64,000 nt of DNA from Rhynochetos jubatus (GCA_027574665.1 CM050648.1:40704700-40768699), one strand, 5' to 3'; counted from the first letter of the stretch, positions 9,930 to 22,690 are shown. Made by a program: numbers and translations. The notes: a model not told the origin generated them from the sequence alone.

Positions 9930-12900
9930 TAGCCTCAGGAGTGTTTGGGCCTATACCAGATTCACTTGAACAGTAACATAATTCTTTTGATTTTTCAGTA
10001 TTTCATTTAACCATAGTATATTGCAAAGTAAGAATAATTGTAAAACAAATGCTTGGTGTAATAATGTGACAACAATATATTACCTTAATAACACATTCTG
10101 TATGTGTTATTACTTAACTTCAGTGATGATTTTGTGTTACAGAATTGTTTCCATTTCATTGATTGAAAAATCAAGGCCCAGAAAGACTACATGGTATTTT
10201 TCAGACATGCAGAGCTTCCCCATATGAGTGAATTGTTGTCAGTCCTGCTCCCATAGGTCAAACGTTCAGCTCATTAAAATGTTCCACCATCACAATTCAA
10301 TGACCTTGTGGGCAATCTTTGCAGAGGCTAATGACTTATTTAACATTGACATTGATCTGCCAGGTATGATCTCTTTGAGTTAGAAGATCTATAAACACAG
10401 CTTAATCATTCAAAGGGCTTAATTAGCTACTGCATTACTGCAGGTTTATGTTGATGTAATATTATTGGATTTATATAAGATTACTGAAGAATCACACTGT
10501 GAAATAACATTTACTAGCTAGTCTTTCAAGCACCTCAGGCTCATTAGACCCTATTTTCAGAAGTGCTGCTATCTAGTGCCCATAGGTTGCATAAATGTTA
10601 ATATGGGCTGGTGGCTCTCTTTCTGTATCTTGGCATGCTATTACGAAAACTGTATGCACAACAGGTCCAGACCAGCATATATGTACATCGATATTAATGT
10701 GAAAAAAATAAATGCACACACAAAACTTGGTATTTGCACTCACACATACTCACATCTCCGGAAAAGTGACCTTCAAAGATGGCTTTTCTTTTCAAAATCT
10801 TTAGTCAATCATAAGTATGTTAAGGAGACTGCTTTTCCTTAAAGACTGCTGTCTCCTGTGTGAAAAGCCAAAAAAAATTCTGTCATTTACCTTTGGCAAA
10901 ACTAAAAATATGTGATTGTGTTCATAATCCTTATACTTCAATTTTATTTAATGGCAATATTTGCTACTTAAATATTATGCAAGCCATTCCTAGTTAAATG
11001 ACTGTTTGCCCCTGTTCATAAAATTTCAAGGTTAGCACAAGGTCAAGCTGCATTTTGCTGAAGAAGGCAGTTATAAATTTCACTAATGTATTTCATCATG
11101 TGATGTTTTTCTGGTCATACTGGTGATTGTTCTGGAATAGCAAAAGGTTAGCGGAGTACACATGATACATTGATTACTGCTGAATTCACTATCTTCATAG
11201 ATAAATTCTAGATAATGTTACTCTCCTGTCTCTTCTTTCCTATTGCTATATTTGAACTGAGTTCTTGCTTAAACACAATGAAACTGTGTTAGCCTGATGG
11301 CAATTAAATAAAACAGGTTTCCTTGTGAGAATTTTAGTTGCTCCTGGCAGTTTCTAGGGACATCTGCACTGAACAGCTTCTATTAGCTGCTTGCTAATTG
11401 ATGGGTTCTTGATTATTAGCTGTTTCCTGATAGTCTGGTTCTTGATTAAAAAGGATCGATTTCTTTAGTTTCTAGCTGCCTGCCAAGTAGAGGTTAACTG
11501 TGGGGGAGACACAGGTTTACTTAGTGAGTAGGCATAGAGTAAAGTGAGGTTTGGGGAGTTTGTGTGCAGGGACTTTGGCTCCAGATAACATGGGAACAGC
11601 AGCACTGGTGGTTATGGGCCACAAGGTTCAGTCACCAGCCTTGACTGGAGAAATCAGCTCTGGAAGGCCAGAAACCGTGAGCCAGGTGGTGCTCTGGAGG
11701 GAGGCTGCTGCTGCACAGGTCTCAGACAGTGTTAGTCTCAAATGTCTTTAGATTTTTGTTATGAAAACTGACCAATACTGAATGTATGTTTCTAGCTCTC
11801 CATGTCATAGATTGGAGAGTATTCAAGAAAAAAAAGACAGCTCCTAAAATGAGCAAAGGTTGATCAGACAAATACGAATGTTAGCTCTATCTTCATATCC
11901 AGAGATCTTCCAGGCCTTGCATTTTGTGTCTGAAATGGCACTCTTCCCCATGGATGTACAAAAGAAGTACAGCACTGCAAAGTACAATAGGCTGTCACAC
12001 CTGCATCCTGTGAAGCTAATTCTGAACTAATGGTTGCTCATATGCTCACCTGGACATGAGAACAGAGAGAGGTATCCAAGGTGAGAAATGCCCCTGAGGC
12101 AGATGTTCCGTGAGTGATGGAGCATAGACAGACTGACATCCCTGCTAGATCCTGCATTTGCACTGGATTTCAGGGAGCCTAGACCCTAACAGAAGCAGCA
12201 AACATTAATTTGCTGAGTGGTCCTTTGGCTTCCCAGTTTCCCATCTCTGATTGTTCAATGGTTCAAGACCTAATTAATTATTTTAGACAAATGATTACTT
12301 TATGGGAATGGTAAAATACTTTAAAACATTCTGCAGGCATTTTTGGATGCTAATGGTCATACATTTTCCCACAATCAATGTCGATTCAACTGATCATAGT
12401 GATAATAAAGAGCCAAAACCGTTGATTGAGTTAATAATACACAGGTTGAAGTATTTCTGAGTAGTAGTCACACAATAATTGATGTCACATTATGACCTGT
12501 CTGGTCAATTGCCCATGAATTATGAAGAATTAAAATAAGCCTTGGTAGGGTAGGCTGTACACAGCAACACAAGTACCAATGTGGCAATTGGTTTTGTGAT
12601 AATATCCATAGCACAAGAAATTAGTCAAGTGTCAGGAGTGTCCCAAGTTTTTCATTATATTCCTGTCTTCTAAATGTTTACCTGAAATGCTGCTATCATT
12701 TTCACAAAAGGGTTTGCAGGATCTTTGCCTTTATGTTTTGTACTAGATGTTCCAGCAGTAGGAAAAAAAAAAAAGTTGATTGAACTTGTTTAGGAGTAAG
12801 AAAGGAGAATGTGAAGTTTAAAAAAGTGGGAGTGCCTTCCAGGAAGACAAATGCTAGAGGTAGCCATGTATGCCTACAAATCAGTGATCCCCTGGAAGAG

Positions 12901-13330
12901 ATGCTGGATTAGTAGCATATGCCTACATGATCACTACCACAGCTCTGAGCAGCAGGTGCCTATTGAAATAATAAAAGCCCTAACATCAGTGTGCACTGAA
13001 AGAGCTCAATTTTTTCCACAGTCACAGGGATTGTACGCTCATGATTCAATGGCATACAGTTGACCTTGTACCTTTGAGTGCCTGTGAACCAGTGGAGTCA
13101 GGTTGTGAGAAGTTCCCCTTAAAACCTTTCAATGACAAGGGCAGTTTCTTGCACTGTCTCAAGCAGAAAATTGCTTGTCTAACTACTGGCTTTCTGTCAT
13201 CATTGCTAAGCAAACACCGACAGCATTTTAGGTTTGTGTTTAAGCAAAAAAGGTGTTAGCCTGATGTGAAATGTTGAGCTGTAATCTCCAAAACAAAAAG
13301 CAATCTTGACTGACTGGAAAAAAAATCTCA
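9930..13330. other. Unique noncoding sequence with possible regulatory patches
   Basis: No gene is recognised. The block at about 10260-10480 is rich in homeodomain-type TAATTA and TCF-like CAAAG words. A GC-richer patch lies at about 11540-11740. A 12-base direct repeat (GGTTCTTGATTA) occurs at 11404-11415 and 11437-11448. Nothing supports transcription. Confidence 0.5.
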
Positions 13331-13610
13331 GTGACAAGACAAGGGGTAACAGGTTTCAGTTGAAAGCAGGTAGATTTAAGTTGGACATCAGGAAAAAATT
13401 GTTCACTGAGAGGGTGGTGAGGCACTGGAACAAGTTGCCCATGGAAGTTGTGGATGCCCCATCCCTGGAAGTGTTCAAGGCCAGGCTGGATGAGGCTCTG
13501 AGCAACCTGGTCTAGTGGAGGGTGTCCCTGCCCATGGCAGGGGGGTTGGAACTGGATGGTCTTTAAGGTCCCTTCCAATCCAAACCATTCTGTGATTGTA
13601 TGATTCTATG
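13331..13610 (+). mobile_element. CR1 LINE, 5'-truncated, end of ORF2 plus 3' UTR
   Basis: The last part of the CR1 ORF2 frame is readable and ends LDEALSNLV followed by TAG (13513-13515). After it comes the CR1 3' UTR (CATGGCAGGGGGGTTGGAAC) and the octamer tail TGTGATTGTATGATTCTATG. The insertion lacks everything upstream of the ORF2 C-terminus, including the catalytic domains, so it is a dead 5'-truncated copy. It belongs to the same broad CR1 type as the copies at 39318, 49214 and 58378. Confidence 0.95.
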
Positions 13611-13783
13611 AAAAGATATATGTGAATAAGGAACCCAAATAGTCTTTGGCTAGAGTTACCGAGTTCTAGAGTTAAGGACTTGGGTGGTCTGCACTTTGGT
13701 GGTCTCAGTTATCTGAGATTTACAAGGATTATATAATTTTTTGATATCTTCAACTTAATTGATAACAGAAATCACTACACAGC

Positions 13784-13852
13784 AAAAAAATATATAAAAG
13801 TATGTATGTTATATATAAAAAAATATATGTATGTTATGGCATATATGTATTT
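13784..13852. repeat. AT-rich low-complexity tract
   Basis: Irregular alternation of ATATAT, TATGTATG and A-runs. It is too irregular for a clean microsatellite. Confidence 0.8.
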
Positions 13853-15240
13853 ATTAACTAGTTGCTAAGACTTCAGTGTGGTTTTATATTTTGCAGTCTA
13901 AGGCCTTCTGTAACTAGAGAGCTAGAAGTAGAGAAGTTCACAAACTGTATTCTTCTGTGCATCAAGGTAATTTTAGGTAAATAAATAGTTATTTGTACTG
14001 AGATTTTGTTTAACCAATTCCATGGAGTATTCAGGTACAAAATTTACATTAGGCTTCAAAGCATTAGGCTTCATCTCCAGGCAGAGTAATTTCCTCTAGT
14101 GCTCTAGGCTACATCTATATGCTGTTAGAAGTATTCAATAACTATTGCCATTCTTATGCATGTAAACATAGTCTTTTTTAGTGGGAGCAAGAAAAGCTGA
14201 TGGGCATTGACTGTTCATATTTTCTTTCCTGTTACCTGAAACTACAAACCTTTAGTGACTTTTAAAAATAAGTGGTTACATTCTCTTAAGTCTAAAATAA
14301 ATAAGAATTTAGTATCCTCAGTATATGCATTTTAAAGAATTAATGGGGATTTAATAAATGAATTGCATGTGTTATTCACTTGAAAGTATATTATATATTA
14401 CACATAGCTATGTTAAAAACAGTTTTTCAAAGCAAAATGGTTAAAGCTGTAAGTTAGCTGAATACAAGGCTAAGTGAAGCTTAGCTCCCTTGTGTATATG
14501 TCATAGTATTTAATTACAATATCACCTGTGATATTTTGCACAGAATAGATGATGCTGTCTGACTAAGGAGTTATTCAGCTCTGCCTTTTTTCAGTGTGTG
14601 GCTCTGTTACCATTCCCAGCAATGTCCCAAGCTCTCAGTTGCCAGAGAAAGGTTTGACAGAAGTGAAAAGCAACATCTTTTCCCCAGTCACAGCTTCCAA
14701 AATGAAACAGTTGTTTTGGCTGTAGTTTAAGAAAAACATGATACCTGTCATGAAGAATATTAACCAGAATGTATAAAAGTTAGCAAATAAATAAGGAACA
14801 AGGTCTTATGACTGTATCCAATACTTTGAAAACAAACAGGACTGTGAGTCCTGACTGAAATCTATTTAGTACACAGTTTTTTGGCTCAGAAATAGAAGGT
14901 CCTGCAGTGAGGATGTGGTTTTCTAACTTCGGAGCAGGAAGCCTGGTCATGGCAGAGATAATTAAGTGAAGTTTCTGAGTAAGTTAGTAGGCCAAGTTAA
15001 AGGACAAGGGTCATTAACTTACTTATAAGTATCCTTTCTGGTAAAGAAAAAAACTGAACCTTAAGTTTTGCCACAGAACATGCACTGGTCAACGTTTAAT
15101 TGGGATCTAGAGCATTAAGCAGCCTGCACCTTGGAAAAGCCAGATGGAAACTGCAGCTGTCTGGCACAATGGGAGGAGCACCACCTACCAGGGGAATCAT
15201 CTTTTCACCTTCAAGGGTATCACTGCTCAAGTGGAATGTG

Positions 15241-15261
15241 TGCTGAGCAAAATGCTCAGCA
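15241..15261. repeat. Short perfect palindrome, 9-bp arms
   Basis: TGCTGAGCA, AAA, TGCTCAGCA: two 9-base arms around a 3-base centre. The outer six bases of each arm are Maf-type half sites (TGCTGA and TCAGCA), but their spacing is larger than in a classical Maf recognition element. Confidence 0.8.
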
Positions 15262-16134
15262 AATGAAGGACCTTACTGTTGTACCTCAGTCAATCAGAAA
15301 TTATTTTCCTGGGGAAGAAACAGGTTTTCTTCCAATAAAGCTTTCCTGCAAAGGAACTAGAAGCAGTGTTAATATCATAAAGACTGGGAAGGTACAAGTA
15401 GAGAGAACTCTTGTGTGAAAGATGCATCTAAATATAAGAAAGACAGAAATAAAATTGGTTTTTACCTCCCAAACGTAGCACAAATGTGCAAGTTGCTGTG
15501 TTCTGTTTGAACAAAGTGAGACATGGATCTTAGGTAATATTATCATGGCAACATCTTCTTCACATGGAGAAACACATGGACCATGTATTTCTCAAATAAA
15601 AGGCAAGAAGACATGTTTGTTTGGGGTTTTGGCAAAAGAATGAAATGGGAAGAGTAATCAAGCAATCATGAAGAACCACAATGGAAGTTAGGCCAGAGTG
15701 GCAAATATTACCAGCAAATCTGTCAATAGGCTGCTTGGCTATTTTAAGTTATAAGGGACGGTCATGAGCCATGGAAACAGTGTTTTGCACATGTAGATGC
15801 AGTGTTTGTGCACATGTGGGTAGGCCAAAGGCACGTTCAAGTGGTCCACAGGTGGAATCAAGCTCAGGTCAGATGAAATGTTCCAATAGACTTGGTCCTA
15901 GTCCAGAGGTCAAAATATCTGAATTAGTCAGTTAAAAGGTAAAATTATGGGGAAAACATGATGCAGAGAAAAAGAAACAGTGGGAAAAGGAGTCAAAATA
16001 CTTAAAATCCTATTCTAAAGAACAAAAAAACCAAGGTAGAGATTAAACTTTGTTTCGGTCCATATTTCTAAGCACTGTAACTTTCTTATGGTGGCAGAGC
16101 AACTCATATATTTTCACTGTTGTAGATGTACAGA

Positions 16135-18464
16135 CTATCTTCTTCCCCATTCCTGTCTACACTCTGGCTTCCCACTAACAAAAACTACCATAAGTGATTT
16201 CTCTCCTGTGCCATTTTCCTCTCTTTTCCTTCTGCCATTCTTGTAGACCTTATAGTCTCTGGCTGTGTTTGTCATTTGTCTCAAAGCTTCAAAATTCCAG
16301 ACTGTCACACTGCTTTTCAGCAAGAGAGAACTTTAACAATCCCATAACCCTTTGTGTTCTACTACCGTCATCACTGAGAGCTTTTTTGGCCTCCATGGCT
16401 GTCTGTGCAAAAGAAATATTCAGGCCTTCTATTTGATCTTTCACTTAACTATATAAGTTTAACCAGAATGTTTTATTAGACAGCATTGAAATAATGTGAT
16501 TTGTCCTGAGGTAACTTGCAAGTTTTCTTGATGATGATCTTGAAGTTGCTGAGTGATTGTTCTGGTGATGCAACTGTATTTCAACTGTATATGCAACTGT
16601 AGTTGAAAATTCCACACAGTCTGAAGCATGCAATCTTGTTTGTTTGTTAAATACATGCAAGAATGTAAAAGAATGCCCACCAAAACAAGCTTTGCTTGTC
16701 TTCAGGTGAAGAATTTCTTCAGTCAGCTCAAACAAATATGTATTGTTCTGGAGGTGTAAAATTACAGCATGGGTCTTGAATAGGCCCTCTTGAATACCCA
16801 AAAATATCTCCACAAGATGTTGAAAAGTTGGCTGCCAGTCTAACAAGGACTGAAATAAACTGCTAATCCTGTGTTTCCTCAATCAACTACAATGTTAATC
16901 TGAAATTTATTTCCTCTTTTTTCTGGTACTAGCAATATGCCACAGTTTTGCTCACAATAACCACAACAAAACTGTGGCATATGATTTCCAGTTCATGTAT
17001 CCGTTTTTACAGACTTTCCACTTCTGCATAACCATTTTTTCTTGAATTATTCAGTTCGTTCAGTTAATGGCTACCAGCGTGGTGTACATGCAAGAGAGTA
17101 TGTGTTATAGCTTCATTGACTTCATGCCATGTCTTAGTCACTTTTAAATTTAGATTTTTCTAAATACTTTTCTAAATTCGTCTTGATGCCTGGTAAACAA
17201 GCTGTGAAGGATCAGTCACCATTAACACAATCTGTCTATTTTGCACCAGAGAGCCCTTGAAGGGAATTTCCAGCATGACGCATGAAGCTGCAGGGTGTCT
17301 TGGCTTTTTGGAATGCTACAAAGCAAATTGTAAACAGTCTTCACTATGCCAGCACAAGCAACAGCTTTGGTACTGCTTTCTGCTGAATCTGCTTCCCAAA
17401 GATTCAGTGAATGACGATTGTTTAGTGATAGTAGACACTGTTTACCTTCTTGATTTTACTCACTGTAGTTTTCCCCAAAACTGGTGTACCATATTAGCTG
17501 TGCTAATCACATTATTCTGTTTTACAGCTGTCTGATAAGAATCATTCCAAAAATCATCAAGTCTGTTTTAACTCTTGTCTTTCCATTCCAATTTTAACAC
17601 TTTGAAGAACGCTCCTAAGCAGCATACCTGTTCTTGGTACCACTGATTCATCATCACCTTCAAAGGCTTTATGTCTGATCCCCTTTCATATGAATACAGT
17701 ACACCATATTTCTGGTGAATTCTGTCTTGGCACAGTTTCTGTTCAAGACCTGGCACTGATGACTCAACCTCACAGTCACTTCTTGGCCTCACAGATAATC
17801 ATCTTAACCACCTTCAAGGAAACTGTGTGAACATCTGCATATCTACTTTTGTATTTTCTCCACCACTGCATGTAGTATATCTCTGTTGTAATGACTGTCA
17901 AGGTGAATCATGTTTCTGAAGACAGATTTTTCTCTAGCTGTTTTCATCACCCTAAGTACTGGTGGGAAGTTCCCAATTAAAATTGCCATAGTCACAAGAG
18001 AGCCATACACCCCAAGGAAGAGGATTGTCTTCTTGACATATATTTTTATGGGACAACATAAGAGTGTGACCATCCTATTCCTTCATTTCATCACCACCAG
18101 AACAGGATAATTCAATAACTGAAATCTGTTCTTTTTCACATGTCATGTTTGAACACATAAGGGCTATGTTTCAGCTACAGGACCCAGAACTGCTTCCCGT
18201 GTTTTGGGTCTGCATGTCTGTGAGCTTCTACTCCACTCTTGCTCCATCTTGTGATGGAGGACTAGACATTCGCCACCTTTCCCCTGAGCCTTGATTTTGT
18301 GGGGAGGGAAGCTGAGTGTTCAGGGACAAGTGTCTTGATACAATCCAGTCAAACTCTAAGTCTAGATGATCGAGATGTGGAAGGTGCATACCTGGCCACT
18401 CATTTTCTGCACAGCTTAAACAGAGGCATCTGCCTTTTTCTGTTGTAGTACTAGAAAATGTCAC
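16135..18464 (-). other. Minus-strand stretch of unexplained open frames
   Basis: Several open frames follow one another on the minus strand: 18228-18464, 17843-18073, 17568-17792, 16445-16882 (145 codons) and 16135-16323. They are separated by stops and frame changes and have no recognised domain. The 17843-18073 frame contains one hydrophobic segment (ILFLGVYGSLVTMAILIG). This could be a badly decayed coding sequence or transposon, or simply chance. No catalytic motif of a transposase, integrase or reverse transcriptase was found by eye. Confidence 0.15.
16935..16982. repeat. Perfect 16-bp inverted repeat with 16-nt loop
   Basis: The left arm ATATGCCACAGTTTTG (16935-16950) is the exact reverse complement of the right arm CAAAACTGTGGCATAT (16967-16982). 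Pairing stops abruptly outside both arms, apart from a possible CTGG/CCAG pair offset by unequal bulges. It is too short for a normal microRNA precursor, and no target-site duplication is evident. Confidence 0.95.
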
Positions 18465-21378
18465 AATTCAGGTATTAAAGCTGAAGTGGCAAGTGTTATT
18501 CTGCAATATGAGCACTCTCACCTTCCGCAGTATTTAAGCATTTCCTCCTGAGTTACCAAAACAAGTTCAATACTTAACAAACAACCCTAGAATTCATTCT
18601 GTCTTCTTTTTTTTTCCACTTGGATCTCCACCTAGTATTTTGTAACTGAAAATCAATGTCACTTGCAGTTTGTAGTGGACTTCTGTTGCTTTGGAGAATA
18701 TATTTATATTTGGGGGATTTTTTACATGAATAATTCAGTTTGACTTCATCATTCTCTTATTGAGACAATGACTTCTTTAAACATTTGGTAACCTAATTTA
18801 TTATTCAGGTATTATTAATTGCTCTTTGCACCTAGACTTCTTCAGACTTCAGAGTTTCAGCTTCCGCAAGGGATGGTGGTTTGAAATTTTCAGCTGGTAC
18901 CTAGTTTTCTAAAGAATCAACCCAAAACCTTAATTATAGACACAGCTGTTATGTACAAATCCAGAGATGATACATTGGTCCTTTGCTGGAAAGAAAGGGA
19001 ATGTCTGAAACTACTGAACAGAGTTTCCCCAAACTGCAACTTGGTGCCACAGATTCAATTTAATTTAGAAAACTTTAATAAAGAATAAAAATGGTATACT
19101 AGCAACCCTAACAGAGCCAAAGCAAGATTTTCACTCTTCACAGTCTTCAAAAGTTCAGAGTCGGAACCATTTCACAGCTTATGTTTGAACCATGCAGACA
19201 GGGATAAAACCTGAACACCATGAATTTTATAAACTGTTCTCTTCTCTTGGCTGTGGATCTTACTCCTCTCCCTCATATTAGCTCCAAAAATCAAAACCTT
19301 TAACACAGCTTTGAAAACATTTTCTTCTCCATTCTCAAATAGTCAGTAAAGCACTCACTACTATGAATCATCTATCTTCTTTTATCTAAAAAACGCAAAG
19401 CAATTAAGAAAATGTATTATACTAATTATACGGAATGAATTCATTGTTGATAATTATTTCCATCTTGTTCATGGATTAATTGACACAGATACCTTCAGTA
19501 AGCCAGTGGTAATATTAAGCCTGACCATTCTGTCCTGCATCGTCTGTTCTGACTGTGCAATGTACATAAACCAAGAGATTATGAAGAATGAGAAGCTTCA
19601 GACAATGAGGAGAATGCTTTTTGGAAAAAGTGAACTTCTTTCTTTCATTCTAGTATGCACATGCTTGACTAACACAATAATTTTAATTATAGAACACTGA
19701 ACAATAAACTTATTTTCAGATTTTATTGCTTGCATTGCAGTTGCATAGGGTTTATGGTACTATTATTCAACAGTTAGCCTAATGTAAGTTTTAAATGCAT
19801 AGCTTACCTGTGATTCTTCTTTAAATTAAATATAGACATTCGATATTTGTTTCTAGCATCTCATTTTTCATTAAATCCATGCAATTCTTTAAAATTTAAT
19901 AATATGAGCTTTTTGCAACCATTCTAGAATATGGGTTATGTAGTTAAATCACTGTGCAAATAATTCATATGATCAGACTAATATGACTTTATTCTTATAG
20001 TCACTCCTAAAATTTTGAAGTTGTAATTCAGCTACCAGCAATCTCTTACCAATTGTCTTCACATGGTCCTGGGTGCCAGACCCTTATATAATTAACTACT
20101 CTGGAAACCTCTTGTTCTCAGAATTCATTATAGTTTATAAAATAAATTAAAATGCAGTTTTACCAGACAATTTTCTTACTGCAGTGTCAGAATGTGGATT
20201 CTAGGTTATGTTTGTATCACTGCATGTGTTGTTTACAGTACAGCGGGAGGATTCGATAGCTCAGCTGTGTGAAAAATCTTCTGGACATATCAGTATGTGG
20301 AATTCATCTCACTGATACAGGAGTTACCTCATCACTCATGAGCAGAGCTGCCCCCAGTGAGTAATGGAACCATTGTTGTCAAGTGAAGATTTACCCTAAG
20401 GACAATATCCTGCCATTGATTTTCAGGCACAGTTTATTGATACCAGAGGATCTCTCTTGTAATACCCAATAGTTTTATGCATTCCCTACTTCAGTGTACA
20501 ATGGGCATCTTAGTGGTACTGTACAAATTACTTTTCTTGGGACAAAGCTAAGTACAGTCCATGCAGTAAAGTTTTGGCTATTATATTTCATAAGTAATTG
20601 TACCTTACACTGCCTATTTAAAATACTCTTATAGCATTTTATGCATACATTATAAAGAGGCAGACACAGAAGGCACCCATGGGACAACCCTGCTTTTTAA
20701 GTACATACATAAATACACAGATACAGTTGTCACTGCATGTGCTTTGATGACCTGCTCATCCTAATTAAGTAAATAATGCTAAGGAACAGGAAAGAGAAAA
20801 AGTGAAGAGAAAAAAGAAGAGTGGGGTAGGGTGCAGATATGAAGAGGAAGAAAGCGTCTTGGTCTGGCCACGTAACCCTCATCATTGCTTTCCCAGACAC
20901 TTGAAACCAGAAATCCTTTGATTAAATGGCAGCCATATCACTATGACAGTGTGCAGTGTCTTGCAACCAAGGACAATAAGATCACAACTCCCTTGAGAGG
21001 TCTGGAGGTCAATAGCTCAAAATTTCCAGTAACTAGTGAACATTGGATGGCTTAGTCTTTGAGTAAAGATTTTAAGACCCACTCTTGAAAGAAAAAGTTC
21101 ATTTAGGAGTGAGTTAATACCCAGATACAGTGATAATTGATGTTTTTGCTCACCCTTGAAAATCTCTGCCATAACATCTCTGCCTCATTTTCTTCTGTAA
21201 AACAGACAATGGTTATTTTATTGGGTTATTTTGAAGGTTGCCTAATACCCTGAAGGTGCTAAAAGCCTTATAAATGAGAAGAAATCCTACTTGACAACGA
21301 GTGATCATTGGTGTGCCCACAATTTTATCTGCAACTTACTGTTTATAAGATCACGGGATTTTCTGAAATGATTATTAT
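18465..21378. other. Unique AT-rich noncoding sequence
   Basis: No gene, RNA or mobile element is recognised. Short frames such as 19506-19700 and 20475-20687 lack domain or splice support. Confidence 0.55.
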
Positions 21379-21512
21379 TGTGGGTTAACCCTGGTAGACA
21401 GCTAAACACCACACAGCTGCTCCCTCACTGCCTCTGCAGTGGGATGGGAGAGAGAAACAGAAGGGCAAAAACACGAGTTGAGTTAAAGACGTTTTAATGA
21501 GTAAAACAGGAA
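21379..21512 (+). mobile_element. Truncated avian endogenous retrovirus LTR fragment
   Basis: The segment begins TGTGGGTTAACCCTGG, continues with AGCTAAACACCACACAGC and CAGTGGGATGGGAGAGAGAA, and ends near GAGTTGAGTTAAAGACGTTT. This order of blocks matches an LTR family common in birds that I recognise from memory; I cannot name the subfamily reliably. The part beyond about 21512 no longer resembles it, so the copy is truncated. No internal retroviral genes are present. It is an old noncoding relic. Confidence 0.6.
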
Positions 21513-22279
21513 AATTATTTACATATTAAAGTACATACTTCTGTGCATTAATTTAAATTGGTTTATAAAGAAATCAACCATTAGGTAATTTGGCAAAACT
21601 TCCTTTGATTAAGGAAGGTAACCCCAAAATCTAGGATAAATATGATACTCGGAACATTTGAAATACATTTCTGAGAAAATGGGGGGAAAAAAAGGCAGAA
21701 AAAAGTTGGGGTCATGGTCCCCAAATAAACACAGAAAACCAGAAAAATGTACTAATGTTGGGAGGGCAGGTCTGAACTCATGCCAATTTTGAGAAATTCA
21801 AATTTATGTTTAGCAGAAGGGATTGTTTACCTTATTTGCACTCACTGATGGGTTCTAAAAATATCCTAAAAAAGACAGTGAAGCTTAGTGACAATCATCT
21901 ATTACACCTGAAATGGAATAAAGACCTGAGAAATGGGATAGAAGAAAGTCCTAGAAGATGTTATAATGCCAATAACAATCAGTGACTGCTTAATTGCCCC
22001 CCGCCCCCCTTCCCCCTCCCCCAAATCTAAAATCTGGCCTTAAAGATGAAGTGTCAAAATTTATGTTGAGTTTTATGGTACCGGTGTCTTGCTCATTGAA
22101 CTATGTTTCTAGAAGAAAGGAAACGTATTCAAAGGCACGTGATGAAAATGGTTACAGACTACAAGCAATTTCTAAGTGGCTGAAGAAACTGAGATGATTT
22201 CGAGCTGCTTAATTTAACACACACACACACCCCAAAAAAGAAAGAAAGAGACAAATAGACACATCAGAGGAAATATATT
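21513..22279. other. Unique sequence with C-rich tract and short AC repeat
   Basis: A C-rich tract occurs at about 21996-22022 and an (AC)7 run at 22217-22230. The open frame at 21994-22197 starts inside the C-rich tract and has no recognisable product. Confidence 0.55.
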
Positions 22280-22690
22280 TGATTCAGATAAAACAACAGA
22301 AGTTGCTAAGAAGGTCAATACGGAACTCCTGTCTACCCTCCAACAATACAAGAACATATGAAATAGAAAAGCAATATACTTTTACACAGTTTGCAATTAA
22401 CCTGTAGAAGAGGCTGTCATGAAATATCAGTGCACTGAAGAGTTTAAGAGCCTTTAAAAGAGAGATGACATTTTATCTGAGTAATGAGAAGATCCAGTTA
22501 ATTTAGTAAAATATAATGTTTTGGACAGGATGCAAACTTTCATACTTCAGAATATTAACCAATTTCCATTTGAAAGATTGAAAGAATATTTTTCTGGAAA
22601 GATATTTTTTAAATTCTGTAGTGTTCACAGCCAGACAGAGACTGTGCCCACAACTGTGCAGTGTTGCACAGTGACTAGATGGTACACTGG
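22280..22690 (+). mobile_element. Ancient CR1-class LINE relic (probable)
   Basis: Diverged blocks follow the order of an old amniote CR1 subfamily 3' region: a GCAATATACTTTTACACAG-like block, TTAACCTGTAGAA, AAAGAGAGATGACATTTTAT, GATCCAGTTAATTTAG, then CTTCATACTTCAGAATATTAACC. Individual identity is low and indels are many, so the borders are approximate. No frame is readable. It is much older than the plain CR1 copies in this window. Confidence 0.5.

Larger units (their letters stand above)
13611..16134. other. Unique AT-rich noncoding sequence
   Basis: No gene or mobile element is recognised. It includes an AT-rich low-complexity tract (13784-13852), an 11-base direct repeat ATTAGGCTTCA (14048-14058 and 14063-14073) and a short perfect palindrome at 15241-15261. 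Confidence 0.55.

Noticed and set aside
16445..16882. 145-codon minus-strand frame as an independent gene
   Set aside because: Its composition (many H, L, T, S residues, no domain) looks like chance. It is kept only as part of the unexplained region.
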